Assembly (NCBI GenBank): GCA_026413225.1
Contig: CM048555.1
Location: 75,895,785 to 75,959,784 of the forward strand
DNA length: 64,000 nucleotides
Reading direction: 5' to 3'
From: Otis tarda
Taxonomy: Eukaryota; Chordata; Aves; Otidiformes; Otididae
The stretch's first letter is position 1. Each line of letters starts with the position of its first letter. The notes under the pieces were generated by a model. It was not told where the DNA came from. It made no database searches and was given only the letters and a program-made list of their open reading frames with translations. Shown piece by piece: positions 12,101 to 23,246 of the stretch. Both the position numbers and the translations under genes were made by a program.

Positions 12101-14760
12101 TCCAAGAGATCCCTGGGATTGCTCTGGAGAGAGCATCAGGGAGGTCTGGGAATCCCAGCCTGCATCTGAAATGGATCCAGCTCCCATCCCAAATTCCTTG
12201 CCAGCAAACAAGGAGGACTGTCCTCATCTTCTCTCTCCTGATGGCTGCACATTCAGCAAAAGTGAGGTGAAGATCCTTGTTTACTTCAGCAGAAAGGTCA
12301 TCATAAATTATTCTAGCTTGAGAAAAACCAATACAAAACCAACGTATCAACTCGTATGGTTTCTCTTTAATAAGAGAAACATCTAATATTGGACCAAAGA
12401 AAAATAATTTGGTGGTAAAGTTTCTTCCAAATCAAAGTAGCTTTGTGATGGAAGATTCAAACCCAAATATTTCAAAGACCTTTGTTGACCATCAAGCGGA
12501 AAACTGACTCAACTCAATAGCTCAACTGACTTGACATTTTTCAGGGAAACAATGAATTGGAAGGGAAAAAAAAAGGGTAAAAAAAAAGTTCTATGCATCA
12601 TTTGCATTGTGTGATAAACTCCGATTTAGTGGCTTGGTTGGCATGAAGAGATCAGAAAACCATCCATATTCCGCATTTTTGGCCCTATAACCTTTGTAGT
12701 GTGGCTGTAAGAAAATTATATACAGACAGAGGAACACACATTTCTACAGCAAGATCAAAGAAAAGAAGAAAAGAAGAAAGACATCAACTGCCTTTGTTGC
12801 ACTGGATCTCTGCAATGGAAAATAAAATTATTTGCTTCCCTTTAACTTACATTAAACACTTTCTGTACAGGCCTGTTAATAATTTAGCTCGTCATTAAAC
12901 GACAGCATTGTTCTTACTGTTTGTCTCCCTATTGTTCTGCCACTTGCAGTAATTTCAAACAACCCAAAAGAAATGACAGACGGATGCATTACGTAGAGGA
13001 CAGACGTGTTGACCCATGCAGTGCTTCACCAGCTAAGCCTGCAAGGTACATTTATGTTCTTGGCTTTTACTGCACATTAAAAAAAGGCTCTCTTTAAAAT
13101 ATTAACTTGAGAGCTGCAAAATACATCATGGGAGCAGAAAGTGAAGGGATAAATTCTATGTTATCTGATTCCTTCTACTGGGTTTTATTTCTCCCCTCTT
13201 TTCCTTGGCTTCGGCGCAAGGAGCAGGTTCCACCCCGCCAGCACGACCGGAGTAAAACTGACATTTTATGAGTGGAAAGAGTCCAAGGATGATGGCTTCT
13301 GCTCTTAACATCCTGACATCTCAACCTCCGAGAACAGCAGCGGCACCGCTTCCAGTGGCTGCAGAACACCTTAAAAAGCAGCACAAACTGACAATGAAAA
13401 TAAACTACGATCGCGGCGCTGCTGGAGTCTGGCAGCCCTCAACAAATACAGCAGCGCCTGGGTGTTAAAATACATAAATCTGTCATCATTACCAGGCTAA
13501 GGGGTCGTCATCCTATTCACAAAATAAAAGAACTGTGCATAATCAGTAGGGCAGGGAGTTCAGAACAAAGTACGCCTTTTACAAACTCTCAACTGCTGAT
13601 AGATGGATGTTTGCAAGGGACTTAATGTCTTTAACAGGGTATGTTTAAGAAGGAGTGTAGGTTTCAGAACTCCTGGGATTAGTGCTTTTTTTTTTTCTCT
13701 TCTTTTCCAAATTTATTGCCAAAAGTGGATAATGTAAACACTCAGGTCTTCTGACTGTGAAACCCACATTATTATAAAATAAGGAAAATCAAAGCTTTCT
13801 AGCACAATGATATTATTCATGAAGCACAACACAGAATATGTTCCTTCTTTCATCAAACAAAAATAAATCAGATATAAAAATAGGTTTATACCCTAATTGC
13901 CTGAAGTTTTGTTGGGTTTTTTTTTTTCCTTTTTCTTCATCTTTTTCTTAATGTGGATGCCAAAGACAGCACAGGAAAGGTAGAGAACCAGACCCTACAG
14001 GAAAGTAAAAATACATCTCCTCAACAACCATACATTTTAACAGGCAACACATCTACATCTACGGACCAAGAAGCAGCATGTGAGCCATCGATGGTGCGTA
14101 TGTGCATTTACACATAACGAGGGAGTCTCCAAAATCAACATTCAAGCTACACCTTATAAACTAGCCCAACTTGGTGCCGTTCTCTCTATAATAAATATTA
14201 TACACTGTGCCTTAATTTACAAGTGTGTCTTTTGTGTGTTTCTGAGTTAACTGATATCAGAGACTAAAATTTGGCTAAAAAAACATTATCTGTGGAATTT
14301 ACTGGGCAAACTGAGGACAGCAGAGCTGTATGATGGCACTAGTGAATGGGGCAAAGTGCTCTCCAGCAGAGACCTCCTGGAGACACTGCACCCATGAAGC
14401 CCAACCCAGTTGTCCTCTGAGCTCAATGAGGCCATTCTAAGTCCTCCACTTCCAGCCTTTGGCAAGGAGAAGAGGGATAGAGCAGAGGTTCCAAGGAAGA
14501 ACTGGCAGGAAAAGGAGAGGACAGTAGTGGTGGTAGGAAAGTTACCAGAAAGATCCTGCTACTTGGGGAAGACGGTCATCTTGGATAGTTAGCAAGATGG
14601 CAGATACCTCAAAACTGCTGATGACCAGGTTGGCAATTAGGGTGACCTCATTACTTGGGGTGCTATTAATTAAAAGACTCCTAACTACTATTCTGCAATC
14701 ACAGCAGACCTTGACTGGTAATCTAGACCACCTTCTGCATGCCTGCTTTCCACACACATA
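6131..14760. other. Intron without recognised gene or mobile element
   Basis: 8.6 kb read on both strands. It holds A/T runs (9584-9599 and 12566-12588) and T runs near 13686 and 13918. A block at about 11.8-12.35 kb has few stops in several frames at once. The longest frame there is 177 codons on the minus strand with no recognisable domain. No splice-bounded coding exon was identified. Confidence 0.6.
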
Positions 14761-15063
14761 GAATCATGGAATCGGAATGGTGAGGGTTGGAAGGGATCTT
14801 TAAAGGTCATCTAGTCCAATCCCCTTGCAAGGAGCAGGGACATCTCCAACCAGATCAGGTTGCTCACAGCCTCATCCAACCTGGCCTTGAATGTTTCCAG
14901 TGCTGGGGCATCCACCACCTCTCTGGGCAGCCTGTGCCAGTGTTCCACCACCCTCATTGTAAAAAATTTCTTCCAAATCTCTAATCTGAATCTACCTCCC
15001 CCTATTTTAAAACCATTACCCCTCATCCTATCACAACAGGCCCTACTGAAGAGTTTCTCCCCT
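14761..15063 (-). mobile_element. CR1 LINE fragment with flanking direct repeat
   Basis: Begins GAATCATGGAATCGG and runs through GGGTTGGAAGGGATCTTTAA, CAAGGAGCAGGGACATCTCC, CTGGGCAGCCTGTGCCAG and AAACCATTACCCCTCATCC, the reverse complement of the CR1 3' region. The minus strand still reads as the reverse-transcriptase C-terminus (LPREVVDAPALETFKARLD). A 10-bp direct repeat ACACACATAG lies at both borders (14752-14761 and 15064-15073), which sets the insertion limits. The copy is truncated at its 5' side. Confidence 0.95.
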
Positions 15064-15621
15064 ACACACATAGCACCTGCTTGGACCAGGGACTACCTTG
15101 GCTTTACCCACAAATGCAGCTATTTCTAAGCAGTACAGATCCATAGAAGTGGACAAACCAGCGTGCACATCAGCATTGCTCTGTCAACATGGGCTGAAAT
15201 TCTGCCCATTGACTGTATGGAGGACTGTAACAAAGACAACTCTGATTAATAAAGTCAGAGGAAAAAGACGTTTTTAGCCTCAGACATACTGACGAGAAAA
15301 AAACAATATATGTGCCACAAACTTGTTGGGCTCAGAGGCTAATTCTATTAATAGCATTTAACAGAAGGAAGCCATAAATTGCTCAGATCAAACACACTTT
15401 TAACGTCAGCCGGCCTGGCATTGTGTATTGCTTTCATTCCCAAACAATATTTGTGCAGCAAACAGAGCTGCAGTTTGCTGTTTGCATGGGTGTAGCAGCA
15501 GCTACACACCCCAAAGCATCTGCAAAGGATTGTGGGCTAAACGCATCCATATGTCCTGCACGCCTCGAATTTACACTGGCTGCAGCTCTGGTCTGCCGCA
15601 GTCTACCACAGGATGGAGTAC

Positions 15622-15632
15622 GGGGGGGGGGG
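15622..15632 (+). repeat. Poly(G) run, 11 G
   Basis: Eleven consecutive G, immediately followed by a 22-bp palindrome. Prone to sequencing error and to slippage. Confidence 0.85.
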
Positions 15633-15641
15633 AAACTATAT

Positions 15642-15663
15642 ATCCATACATATATGTATGGAT
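15642..15663. repeat. Perfect 22-bp palindrome
   Basis: ATCCATACATA followed at once by its exact reverse complement TATGTATGGAT, with no spacer. Can extrude as a cruciform. Adjacent to the G11 run. Confidence 0.85.
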
Positions 15664-16953
15664 TTCATGCTTACATTCATGGAAAAAAATCTTTTCATTT
15701 CCTTTAAATCGTGAACAGGTGTTGTCACCTTCTTAACTTGGCTTCTATGTTACAGCTTCACGAAGGGAAAAGAGAAATCAACCCAAAACAGTGAGGCTTT
15801 TGTCAGCCAGAACATGATGTATTGATAAGCGCACTGTAAAGTTTGTTATAAAATCAAATGAAACTAATAAAACCGAACAAAGATCTTGTAAAAACTGTGG
15901 ACATTATACAGCATTAGCACTGAGTTACGTTATAGATCTGGACTTGAAAGAAACAAGACTGCTGCCCGGTTGTGACGTTTTCCAGCCTTCTGCACCCGTT
16001 CACCGAGAGCCATCAGTCATATCACTCGGTGCTACGTTTTTCATCAGTCATTTTTAGGATAGTTACAGCTAATATTGGCACTCACATCGTCACCTCTTTA
16101 TGGAGAAAGAGCTTTTCAAGAACAAATTATTATGGGCTCCTGTGACATCAATCTAGGGTAGCACTCATCAAAATGACTAAAACTAGTGAAATCCGTTTTC
16201 TGCAGCCATCCAGGAACAGTCACCTTTTCATTTTGGAGTATTTCTCTCTCCTTCTTTCCTCTCCCAGGACAGCGGACATTTTCCAGGACTAAACATGCTG
16301 CATATGGGAACAGGGAGTTTGTCGGACTCTGAGTGGGATTCCCCGAATGAGGAGGAAATGAAGCACCACTGAAATTCAGAGGATAGGAATAACTGATTGC
16401 TTTTAGATTCCTTCAAACGTGTATGCTTCTGCTGTCCCTGGGCAACAGCAAGTTTGGTCAGGGTGTGTGTCTTTATGGCTACACCAATAAACACTCAGAA
16501 GGAAGAGCCTTCACTTGGGTGAGGGCATCATTAGTCAATGATGAGTCACTTCCACTGGAAAAGGAGATTGTTTTTAGTTATGAGATTGCACCGAAACATC
16601 AAAATACTCACATTTTATGTACCGAGCATGTCATTGACTCCTCTAGTCAATGGGATCAGTTCATGCAGATTGCCAGTCTCTTCCAACGGGCTGACATGGA
16701 GGACCTCCTCACTCTGCAACACCCCTTAGACAGGTTTGGTTATGAACCAAAGCCCTATCTGCATCTCCACAGAGCGGCTGCTGTGACCCAGTGACACCGC
16801 ACCACACGCTGACAAGAAGTCCTTGTGCAATGACTGCAATTGCTAGGCCTTGAGCAGTAAACTAAGGCTCCCCTTTTCTGCTCAGATCCCAAAGGTCAAA
16901 AACAATCTGAGTTCTAATTAGCAACATAACCATTGCTAAGCATCAGTGACTAT

Positions 16954-17036
16954 GGCCAGATCTTCATCTGGTGTTAATCACTCTGCGTATGCACAGGAGG
17001 CCACCAATGTAGATCCAGCTGCCGGATTGGGGCCTT
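16954..17036. repeat. Fragment of an ancient dispersed repeat with GGTGTAAATC-type core
   Basis: GGCCAGATCTTCATCTGGTG at the left and CCGGATTGGGGCC at the right resemble the two inverted ends of a repeat I recall from amniote intergenic DNA. In that repeat, GGCCAGATTCT...GGTGTAAATC is mirrored by GATTTACACC...ATCTGGCC. The centre is eroded. I cannot name the family with certainty. Confidence 0.4.
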
Positions 17037-17105
17037 AACAAATTAAACACGAGAACTTTGTTACTGTTTATTGTCACAAGGAATTCTTCATTTCCATATA
17101 ACAAC

Positions 17106-17125
17106 TGACTAATCATCATTAGTCA
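17106..17125. promoter_or_regulatory. Inverted repeat of AP-1-like half sites
   Basis: TGACTAAT-CATC-ATTAGTCA: 8-bp arms, exact inverted repeat, 4-bp loop. Each arm carries a TGACTAA element (an AP-1/MAF-like variant) overlapping an ATTA homeodomain core. Function is inferred from motif shape only. Confidence 0.35.
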
Positions 17126-20111
17126 TGATTATATGCCCTGTGATTGTGTTAACGGTCCCACGCTGGAAGGGCTGCCTTTCGCACTTTGTGTTGGAGTAAA
17201 TGTGCTACAGACGGATTGCTGACTCCATACCACGACCAGCAACAAGACACACCACCTTGTTCTCAGATGCAAATACTGCACATTTTTTTCTTTTTTTAAG
17301 TGTTGACTCATTTCAGTTTTTGCTTAGCATTAGCAGTCCCTTGGTGCACACATTGCTGACTCAATGTTGATTCACATCTTCTTGCTGAGCACATCTCTCC
17401 CTGGTCCCCAGAGTTTATTAAGAGGCCAAAACCCAAACATAAAAGCATTTGTCATGCTTTTTCAAGATGGCTGGTGGCACCTGACTCTGTGCTACAAAAG
17501 TTTTCCCAGCTTTTGCACTATAAATGAGTTCTGAGACACGGACTGATTACTTCATTGGAGAACTGTAATGCAAACCATATTTTACTGTACTTGACTTACT
17601 TATTTTTTCACACAGTATTTTCTACTACTATGCACAAAAAAAATGCACATCAGAATAAATATCCGTTCAGACATTGCCATGATTTTTTTCAGGATAGTTA
17701 TGCTGACTGTTTAAAAAAAAAAAAGGTTATTTTAATGCAAATTTTTCACACATGCCTGTTATCAAAGAGGTTGTCTTTCGACAAGCTGTAAAAAAAAAGC
17801 ATAAAATAGCAGCTGACTCAGCACGAAAAAGCTACTTTAAAGATAAATCATCTGATGTCAGGGAAGATTCTCAAAGCAATCAATTGCAGCAGACAGACAG
17901 CAGACATTTAATAGTAAATTTGATTTATTTGAAAATTAGATGTAGCTCAGTTTCTGAACACCCCATCAGAGTTTAGGACAAGCTGCCCTCTGCCTCCTCC
18001 TCTCTGCATCAAGATTTTACTACTCCACAGCTCAAACAGGGCCAACTGGCTTGGTCACTCAGAGGGCCAGGCACCAGAGCAGGGTATGAAATGGATGGAT
18101 GATGGATTCTTTACCAGAACCTTCTTCCAAATAAACTCAAAGAAGAGAAAAAAACAATTGCAGCAGTCAGAGATACAGGGCAAGAAAGAGAAACACTGGA
18201 GAAGCTGTTCCTTGGAGTGAAATGTTGATATTTTTTGTGCTGAGATGCACCCGAGCAAGATGTGTCTTTGGCAGTTTACAAACTCCAAGTGAAGCAAGAA
18301 GCCTACAGCGCAGAGACAATCCCAAACCCTACTCTTACCACTGCTTCCTTTTTCTTTGCTACAGAAGGTAATAAGAAACATGCACGCAGACGCAAAAACA
18401 GAGACAGTTTGATCTTTCATCACTGGGTTAAGCAACTGATGGAAGATGAAGTATTTACTGGCACCTGTAGCAACAGTCCCAGATGTCGCAACGCTGGCAC
18501 ACCTTGCAGGATTTGGCCCAGCACACTTCTGCAAGTGAAAAGTCCTCTGTGTTGTGCATTAGTGAAAGAGGTCATTATGCTACAACATAAATATTTACTA
18601 ATAGTCCTTCCTACAGCTGTTCACCAATGATTTTCCCTTCAGAGAATGACCAGAGTGCTGGAACAAGTGATACTGTTTATTATTGCAGAAAGAGATGGCA
18701 ATGGAGGTTGTCCAGCACTTCCTTGTTAGAAGACTTTGTTTTCAGTTATTTACAAGTCAGGCAAATCTCACCCATTTGGGCAAAGATTTCCCAGGGAGGG
18801 AGGGCCTGATGGCTAGAGCATGCGACAGGTCCATATGCGCAACCTCACAGTTTCTCCAGGCTGGCCACAGCTTGACACAGGCTTCAGTTACACCACCACA
18901 TGCTCTTTTTTTTTTTTTTTCTGCAGAACATACGTCCATTCAGCACGCAAGGTGGGCAGTTTTCAAATAATGAGCAGCCATGCAACATTTTGTTTCTTCT
19001 TTTTTTTTTTGCCTTAGGCTTCCTTTTAGAGCATATTGGCATGGAAGTTGTATTCTGTAGTAAAGAAACCGCAGGTTTCAACCAAGCGTCTAAAACCAAA
19101 GTAAAGCTACTTTTCATACCTGTAGATTATAAATCAGCTTTTCTGAATTGATTCAGCTCGGAAAAAAACCCCATAAAGATAAGATTTTCATGGGCATCAT
19201 TGTACAAGTAACTTTTTGGGAAGGTACAGCACATTTGTTTGGATGAGCTACAGATAATTCTCTTCAATAAGTAACTGTTGTACTTAATAACTGCAATGCT
19301 GATTTAACACTGATTAAAGAGAAGTTTCTCTTCCAGCCTTTGTAAATCTGTCTTCAGTGTAATTGGCATCTCAAATCTTGTGGTAAGCCACAAAAATTAT
19401 TAAGGAGGAGAGGAAACTGTAGTTTTGACTTATATTGGTTATCTGCTTTTACTGGCTTACATTTCATACAGGAGTGTTTTAGAGCAGGACTCCTTGGATC
19501 TTTGGGATCTGGGCCCTGCAGTCTGAGAAGATGGGGAAATAAGCAGGGCAGAACCCAATCACAACCTTATGAGTTGGTGGAACCTTTGTCTGAGAAGGAA
19601 GATCAAAAACCTAGAATAAGATAAGACTCCCTTCCAACACAGCAGCAGGAAGATGCTAAATTAGGAAGAAAAAAACTTCAGCAAGTGTTATGAAGGAGGA
19701 ATAGTCTTTTAGGGTGAGATTTAAGATGTTTAGACTCAACTCTGAGCCACAGCTTGTAGGTATGTCTACCAGACGTGTAGAAGCAGACCTAAGCTGGTTC
19801 TGCTCGTGCACTGAGCTGACTGGTTGCAAGCAAATCTGTCAGGAAAGTCGCAAAGCGACATTCAAACAGGCTTACACCAAAATAATTACATCTCACAGAG
19901 ACCAACTTGCAATGTAGACAAGTGAGCTCAACTCTGCCATGTCTGCCAGCACCCATTGGTGTTGGTGGATCCACTGGCTTTTTTTTATTCCTTTGTACAA
20001 TATCACAGATTTTTGTTGGTTCTCTATACTTTAATGCAATATAGAGACGAAAAAGAGTTAAGATTAATAAGAGTTATATAGCACTGAGTGCAGGCACAGA
20101 GGGTCAAGGCA

Positions 20112-20220
20112 GCTGAATTTTAGTCTCAGCTCTCTGTAGGAGCCTGGGTAAACCATCACCTTATCCTGCTTCAGTGTACATGTGTATAACAGAGATGTGA
20201 CAGTCCCTCACTTGCCAGTG
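20112..20220 (+). mobile_element. MIR SINE fragment, plus orientation
   Basis: The order TTAGTCTCAGCTC, GAGCCTGGGTAAACCATCACC, CCTGCTTCAGTGTACATGTG, AACAGAGATG follows the MIR core and tail: description of the variable, 'gcaagtcac', 'cctcagtttcctcatctg', 'aatgaggat'. Heavily diverged, as expected for an ancient element in a bird. Confidence 0.6.
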
Positions 20221-22942
20221 GTGTAGCAGAGCCCAGTTAAAAGCATATAGCATAACTCCAAAATCTCTCAACAAGCTACTGTATAGATTCCAGATATTAC
20301 TGCCTAAATTCCCAGAATGTTTTCATGTCAAAATGGATTCTATTTTTTCAAGTCCCAACGTTTAACAAATCATTTGATCCTATTCTAGATTTAATATCTT
20401 AACCACCTTGCCTATGTCTGACACCTGCATGGTTTTACATGTTTGGTGTCAGCAGTAAAGATGGAATGAGAGGGCTTCTCCTTTGAATGAGTGGGAGAAT
20501 AGAGAGGCCATATGGTTCAAAAGGCCACTTTGCTTAATGAAGTTTGTGCTTTCCCAAGCACAAACAAAACAGCTCCATCAATTTGATCTTCAGCCTCAAA
20601 ACTGACATGCAGTTGGTCTTAAAATACTGCCTCCTTCTCAAAAATCAACAAAGGATTGATGTGCTCTCAACCAAAAGCATTTTCACCACAATGAACACGA
20701 GCATCTGGCCAATGCATTAAATGTTTGGATCCTTTGAAAGAACAAGTCAGTGATACCTTGCGTTTACTTGCAGACCTTGGCAAGAAAGACACTAGGGGAA
20801 CATTTGTTTTCAGGGGAAATTGTTCTAGTGAAAAGCAATTGGTTTGAAACATTACATGAATATATCTATACCACTGGAGACAACGGACTTAAGTAATCCA
20901 TCAAAACGGTCTGAGCAACAACAGTGCACAAGGGCACACTGCGAGACAAGGAAGGAAGGTGCAAAGAGTTGAAGAAATAGTGGGTTTAGCCAGCATTAGA
21001 ATAAGGATGCATGGAGATGAATGATAACTCAGCCCATATGTGTGCCACACATTTAATTTCCAGTTATCCTTTTCTTGGCACTCGATGATCAATATTTGTT
21101 TGCACAGGGCTCAATCTCACACCCACAGAGGCCAGTAGGAGCTTGCCATTTCCTTCCATAGCTGCCCGAGGAGGCTCCAAATAACTGGTGTTTGTGCCTG
21201 GGTCTTTCCAGTGCCAAATATAATGAACACTATTGTTCTTAACACAATTAAATTTGATAATCCAATTTCCCTGAGCAACTGAATTGCAGTTTTTGCCTCA
21301 GTCTTTCCTGAACTCTAGTCCAACTTTTACCCTGTTCCTCCTGGCTTTTCCCTTTCATTTGTTTCTGTTGTGCTACCAAGAACGGTCAGAGCGTTCTTTG
21401 ACTCATAGATGCCTCGATGCCTCTTTGCCTTGAGATAATGGGAGCTGGTTTGGGCCCTGAGCTTTACAGAAGATACAAGATGACACAGAAGATCAAAGAC
21501 TTTGGCAGCCTCTACATACTGCAAAAGCACAAGCAGGACTGAAGCAGGCTCCTAATCATTCCTTCCTCCACACAAAACAGTCTGGAAAGCACATCCAGAA
21601 GGAGTCTGTATAGACATTACTGTTTCTAGACTACTTCCACTTCACTCTTTTTGCTCAGCGTAGCAAAGAAAGATGGATGAGCATGGATAGGAAAGAGGTG
21701 AATGAGGAAAACCAAATTCACAAACCATGTAAACTGCAAGATGGCTTTTGCAGCTTTATCCCACTCATGCTACAGGAGTCATACAGCAAGAGGTTTTCCC
21801 TCACCTAAGCATCTCTTTCCTGATAAGACATTTACATTCTGGTCTCTCTCCTTTACCGGCTTTGCAGCAAAGTGTATTCTCCAAGAATCACCCTGTTATC
21901 AGGTGATAATCCTCCACCAAGCAGCACCAAGTGTTTGCTACATGCTCTGAGTCCACAGCCACCCTCCTATTGTGAAGGTGAAGAAGAAGAAAAAGAACAA
22001 AACCAAGTGTCAACCAGTAGGCAGCTAGAAACTGCCCTAAACTCTGTCCTCACTTCCACTGTCTGAGAGAAACAGAACCTTGTGGACCAGATACTGGGAG
22101 TGCAGATCAAGCAATACAGTGAGCAAGATACCTGATCTCATCCCCTGCTTTGTAACCTTCCCCTTTGTTCCCTCAGCATCCTCCAGCATGCCAAATTTCT
22201 TCCTGCTCTTTCCCTCCTCACAGCAATAAGCTTATTGTGTGGCAGCCACAGCAGAGGAATCTCTGATTACCCAGAGAAGTGTCTTTGGGGGCCTTCAGGA
22301 ACGCTCAGATTATAGGTGACCCCAAAATTCTATTGGCAGGCCAAGCAAGCCCTTTGAAGCCGATCAAAAGCACAGCCAGAGAACCCATGGGCACCAAGAT
22401 GGCATGTGAAGTTTTTTTAATTCTGTCTCCACCAAGGGGATTTCTTGGGAACTGAGCATCCCTTAGTCATATGCCAGCTCTGAGCTTTGTTTCAATCTAA
22501 ATATTATTCCTGAAGACACTATGCTTTGCAAAAGCTCAGTACATGGATCTTCCAGCTGTGTGTTTTTATATGGGTGTCTTAACATTTGTTTTGAGAACCA
22601 TCCTGTTCCAATAGCAAACATAAAGATCAGTGTGACCTCTCCTTATCACATAGCCTTTCCTGTGTGGAATTCATTGTGATGTGGACCCTAGTGACTATTG
22701 CATCATTTCTGTTTATTTGTAACCTTTGGCACCGTGTAATCTTATCTGCCTGCAGCTGGCTGCAGCAGCAGATGTGCAGCAACGTAGCCAGCTCTGGCAA
22801 TCCTCAAACACTGGAAAGGGCCAGTTGAGAGTGGAGGTCAGTAAATGATTAGCAAAGCAAATCTGCAATCACTGACAGCTACACAGAAATCCGCTCGCTC
22901 TCTCCCCACAAAGCAGGTGAGGCTTGCCTTTTCTCCAGCTCT
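20221..22942. other. FGFRL1: Intron just downstream of the Ig1 exon, nothing recognised
   Basis: 2.7 kb of sequence without repeats or exon-like signals that I could support. A CTGCAGCTGGCTGCAGCAGCAG stretch near 22.75 kb is E-box-like but not otherwise notable. Confidence 0.5.
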
Positions 22943-22949
22943 ACTCACC
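22943..22949 (-). other. FGFRL1: Splice donor of the FGFRL1 Ig1 exon
   Basis: Minus-strand ATCG|GTGAGT: the last exon base is at 22949 and the intron starts at 22948. This is a near-consensus U2 donor. The single trailing G should pair with AT or AC of the next exon to give Asp, or with another codon of the linker to Ig2. Confidence 0.9.
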
Positions 22950-23221
22950 GATCACGATGAGCGTGTAGTTCACATTGGTGCTGCCGAAGCCGTTGGTGGC
23001 TTTGCAAATGTAGGTTCCTGCGTCTTCGCTCTCCACCTCCTTGATTTTCAGCCCTTGCTGAAGGATTCGGAACCTCGTCCAGCCGCTGTGGATAGTGCGT
23101 CCATCCTTCATCCACATGGTGAGAGGTGGAGGGTCACCTTCTACTGGGCACAGGAGCTTGATGGTCCTCCCTAGCCTCACTGACTGACGGTGAATCACTT
23201 TATCAGCAATCCTTGGCGGAC
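22949..23221 (-). CDS. FGFRL1: FGFRL1 coding exon: first Ig-like domain (single exon, 91 codons)
   Basis: Internal exon of FGF receptor-like 1, a single-pass membrane protein that binds FGFs and heparin, lacks a tyrosine kinase, and acts as a decoy/adhesion receptor in kidney, diaphragm and cartilage development (family knowledge). Read on the minus strand, it encodes one Ig-like domain. It opens with PPRIADKV; the disulfide cysteines lie in [11 protein letters not shown] (about residue 25) and [11 protein letters not shown] (about residue 73). The core tryptophan is in [15 protein letters not shown] (residue 37), the EDAGTY motif precedes the second cysteine, and an NYT N-glycosylation sequon lies near the end. 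The wording matches vertebrate FGFRL1 rather than FGFR1-4. The exon starts after TTCTTAG and ends before GTGAGT. Both ends are phase 1 (2 nt + 90 codons + 1 nt), as usual for Ig-domain cassettes. There is no frameshift or internal stop; translation past the donor hits a stop two codons later. Plus-strand open frames here are antisense shadows. Confidence 0.96.
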
Positions 23222-23246
23222 CTAAGAAAGAATAGAGAGAGGAAGA
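23222..23246 (-). other. FGFRL1: Splice acceptor and polypyrimidine tract of the FGFRL1 Ig1 exon
   Basis: On the minus strand a run of pyrimidines (CTTCCTCTCTCTATTCTTTC) leads into TTAG at 23222-23225, directly before the first exon base at 23221. This fits a strong U2-type 3' splice site and fixes the 5' edge of the exon. The exon then contributes two bases (GT) to a split glycine codon, so the missing upstream exon should end with a single G. That is the pattern expected after a signal-peptide exon ending in Arg-Gly. Confidence 0.9.

Larger units (their letters stand above)
15664..20111. other. Intron without a recognised gene
   Basis: Apart from the AP-1-like palindrome and the eroded repeat near 17.0 kb, this stretch holds only T runs (18907-18920, 19000-19010) and unremarkable sequence. 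The 159-codon minus-strand frame at 18.1-18.5 kb has no recognisable domain and no start or splice context. Confidence 0.55.
1..22948 (-). other. FGFRL1: Presumed FGFRL1 intron 3' of the Ig1 exon (incomplete)
   Basis: No Ig2 exon was recognised here. That exon should carry a long basic linker and a second Cys-Trp-Cys Ig core, and none of the minus-strand frames shows this. The stretch therefore reads as intron, at least 22.9 kb long and running off the left edge. It holds two minus-strand CR1 fragments (5.9 and 14.8 kb), one MIR (20.1 kb), mononucleotide runs and the small items listed separately. Base composition is moderate with few CpGs. That it belongs to one intron is inference from the single exon. 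Confidence 0.6.

Noticed and set aside
11817..12350. 177-codon open frame on the minus strand, longest of the window, with other open frames on both strands
   Set aside because: About one frame of this length is expected by chance in 64 kb over six frames; no domain, no start context, no splice signals and overlapping frames on both strands.
18055..18534. 159-codon minus-strand frame
   Set aside because: Composition and lack of any domain or splice context suggest chance.
22845..23174. 109-codon plus-strand frame over the Ig1 exon
   Set aside because: Antisense shadow of the FGFRL1 exon.
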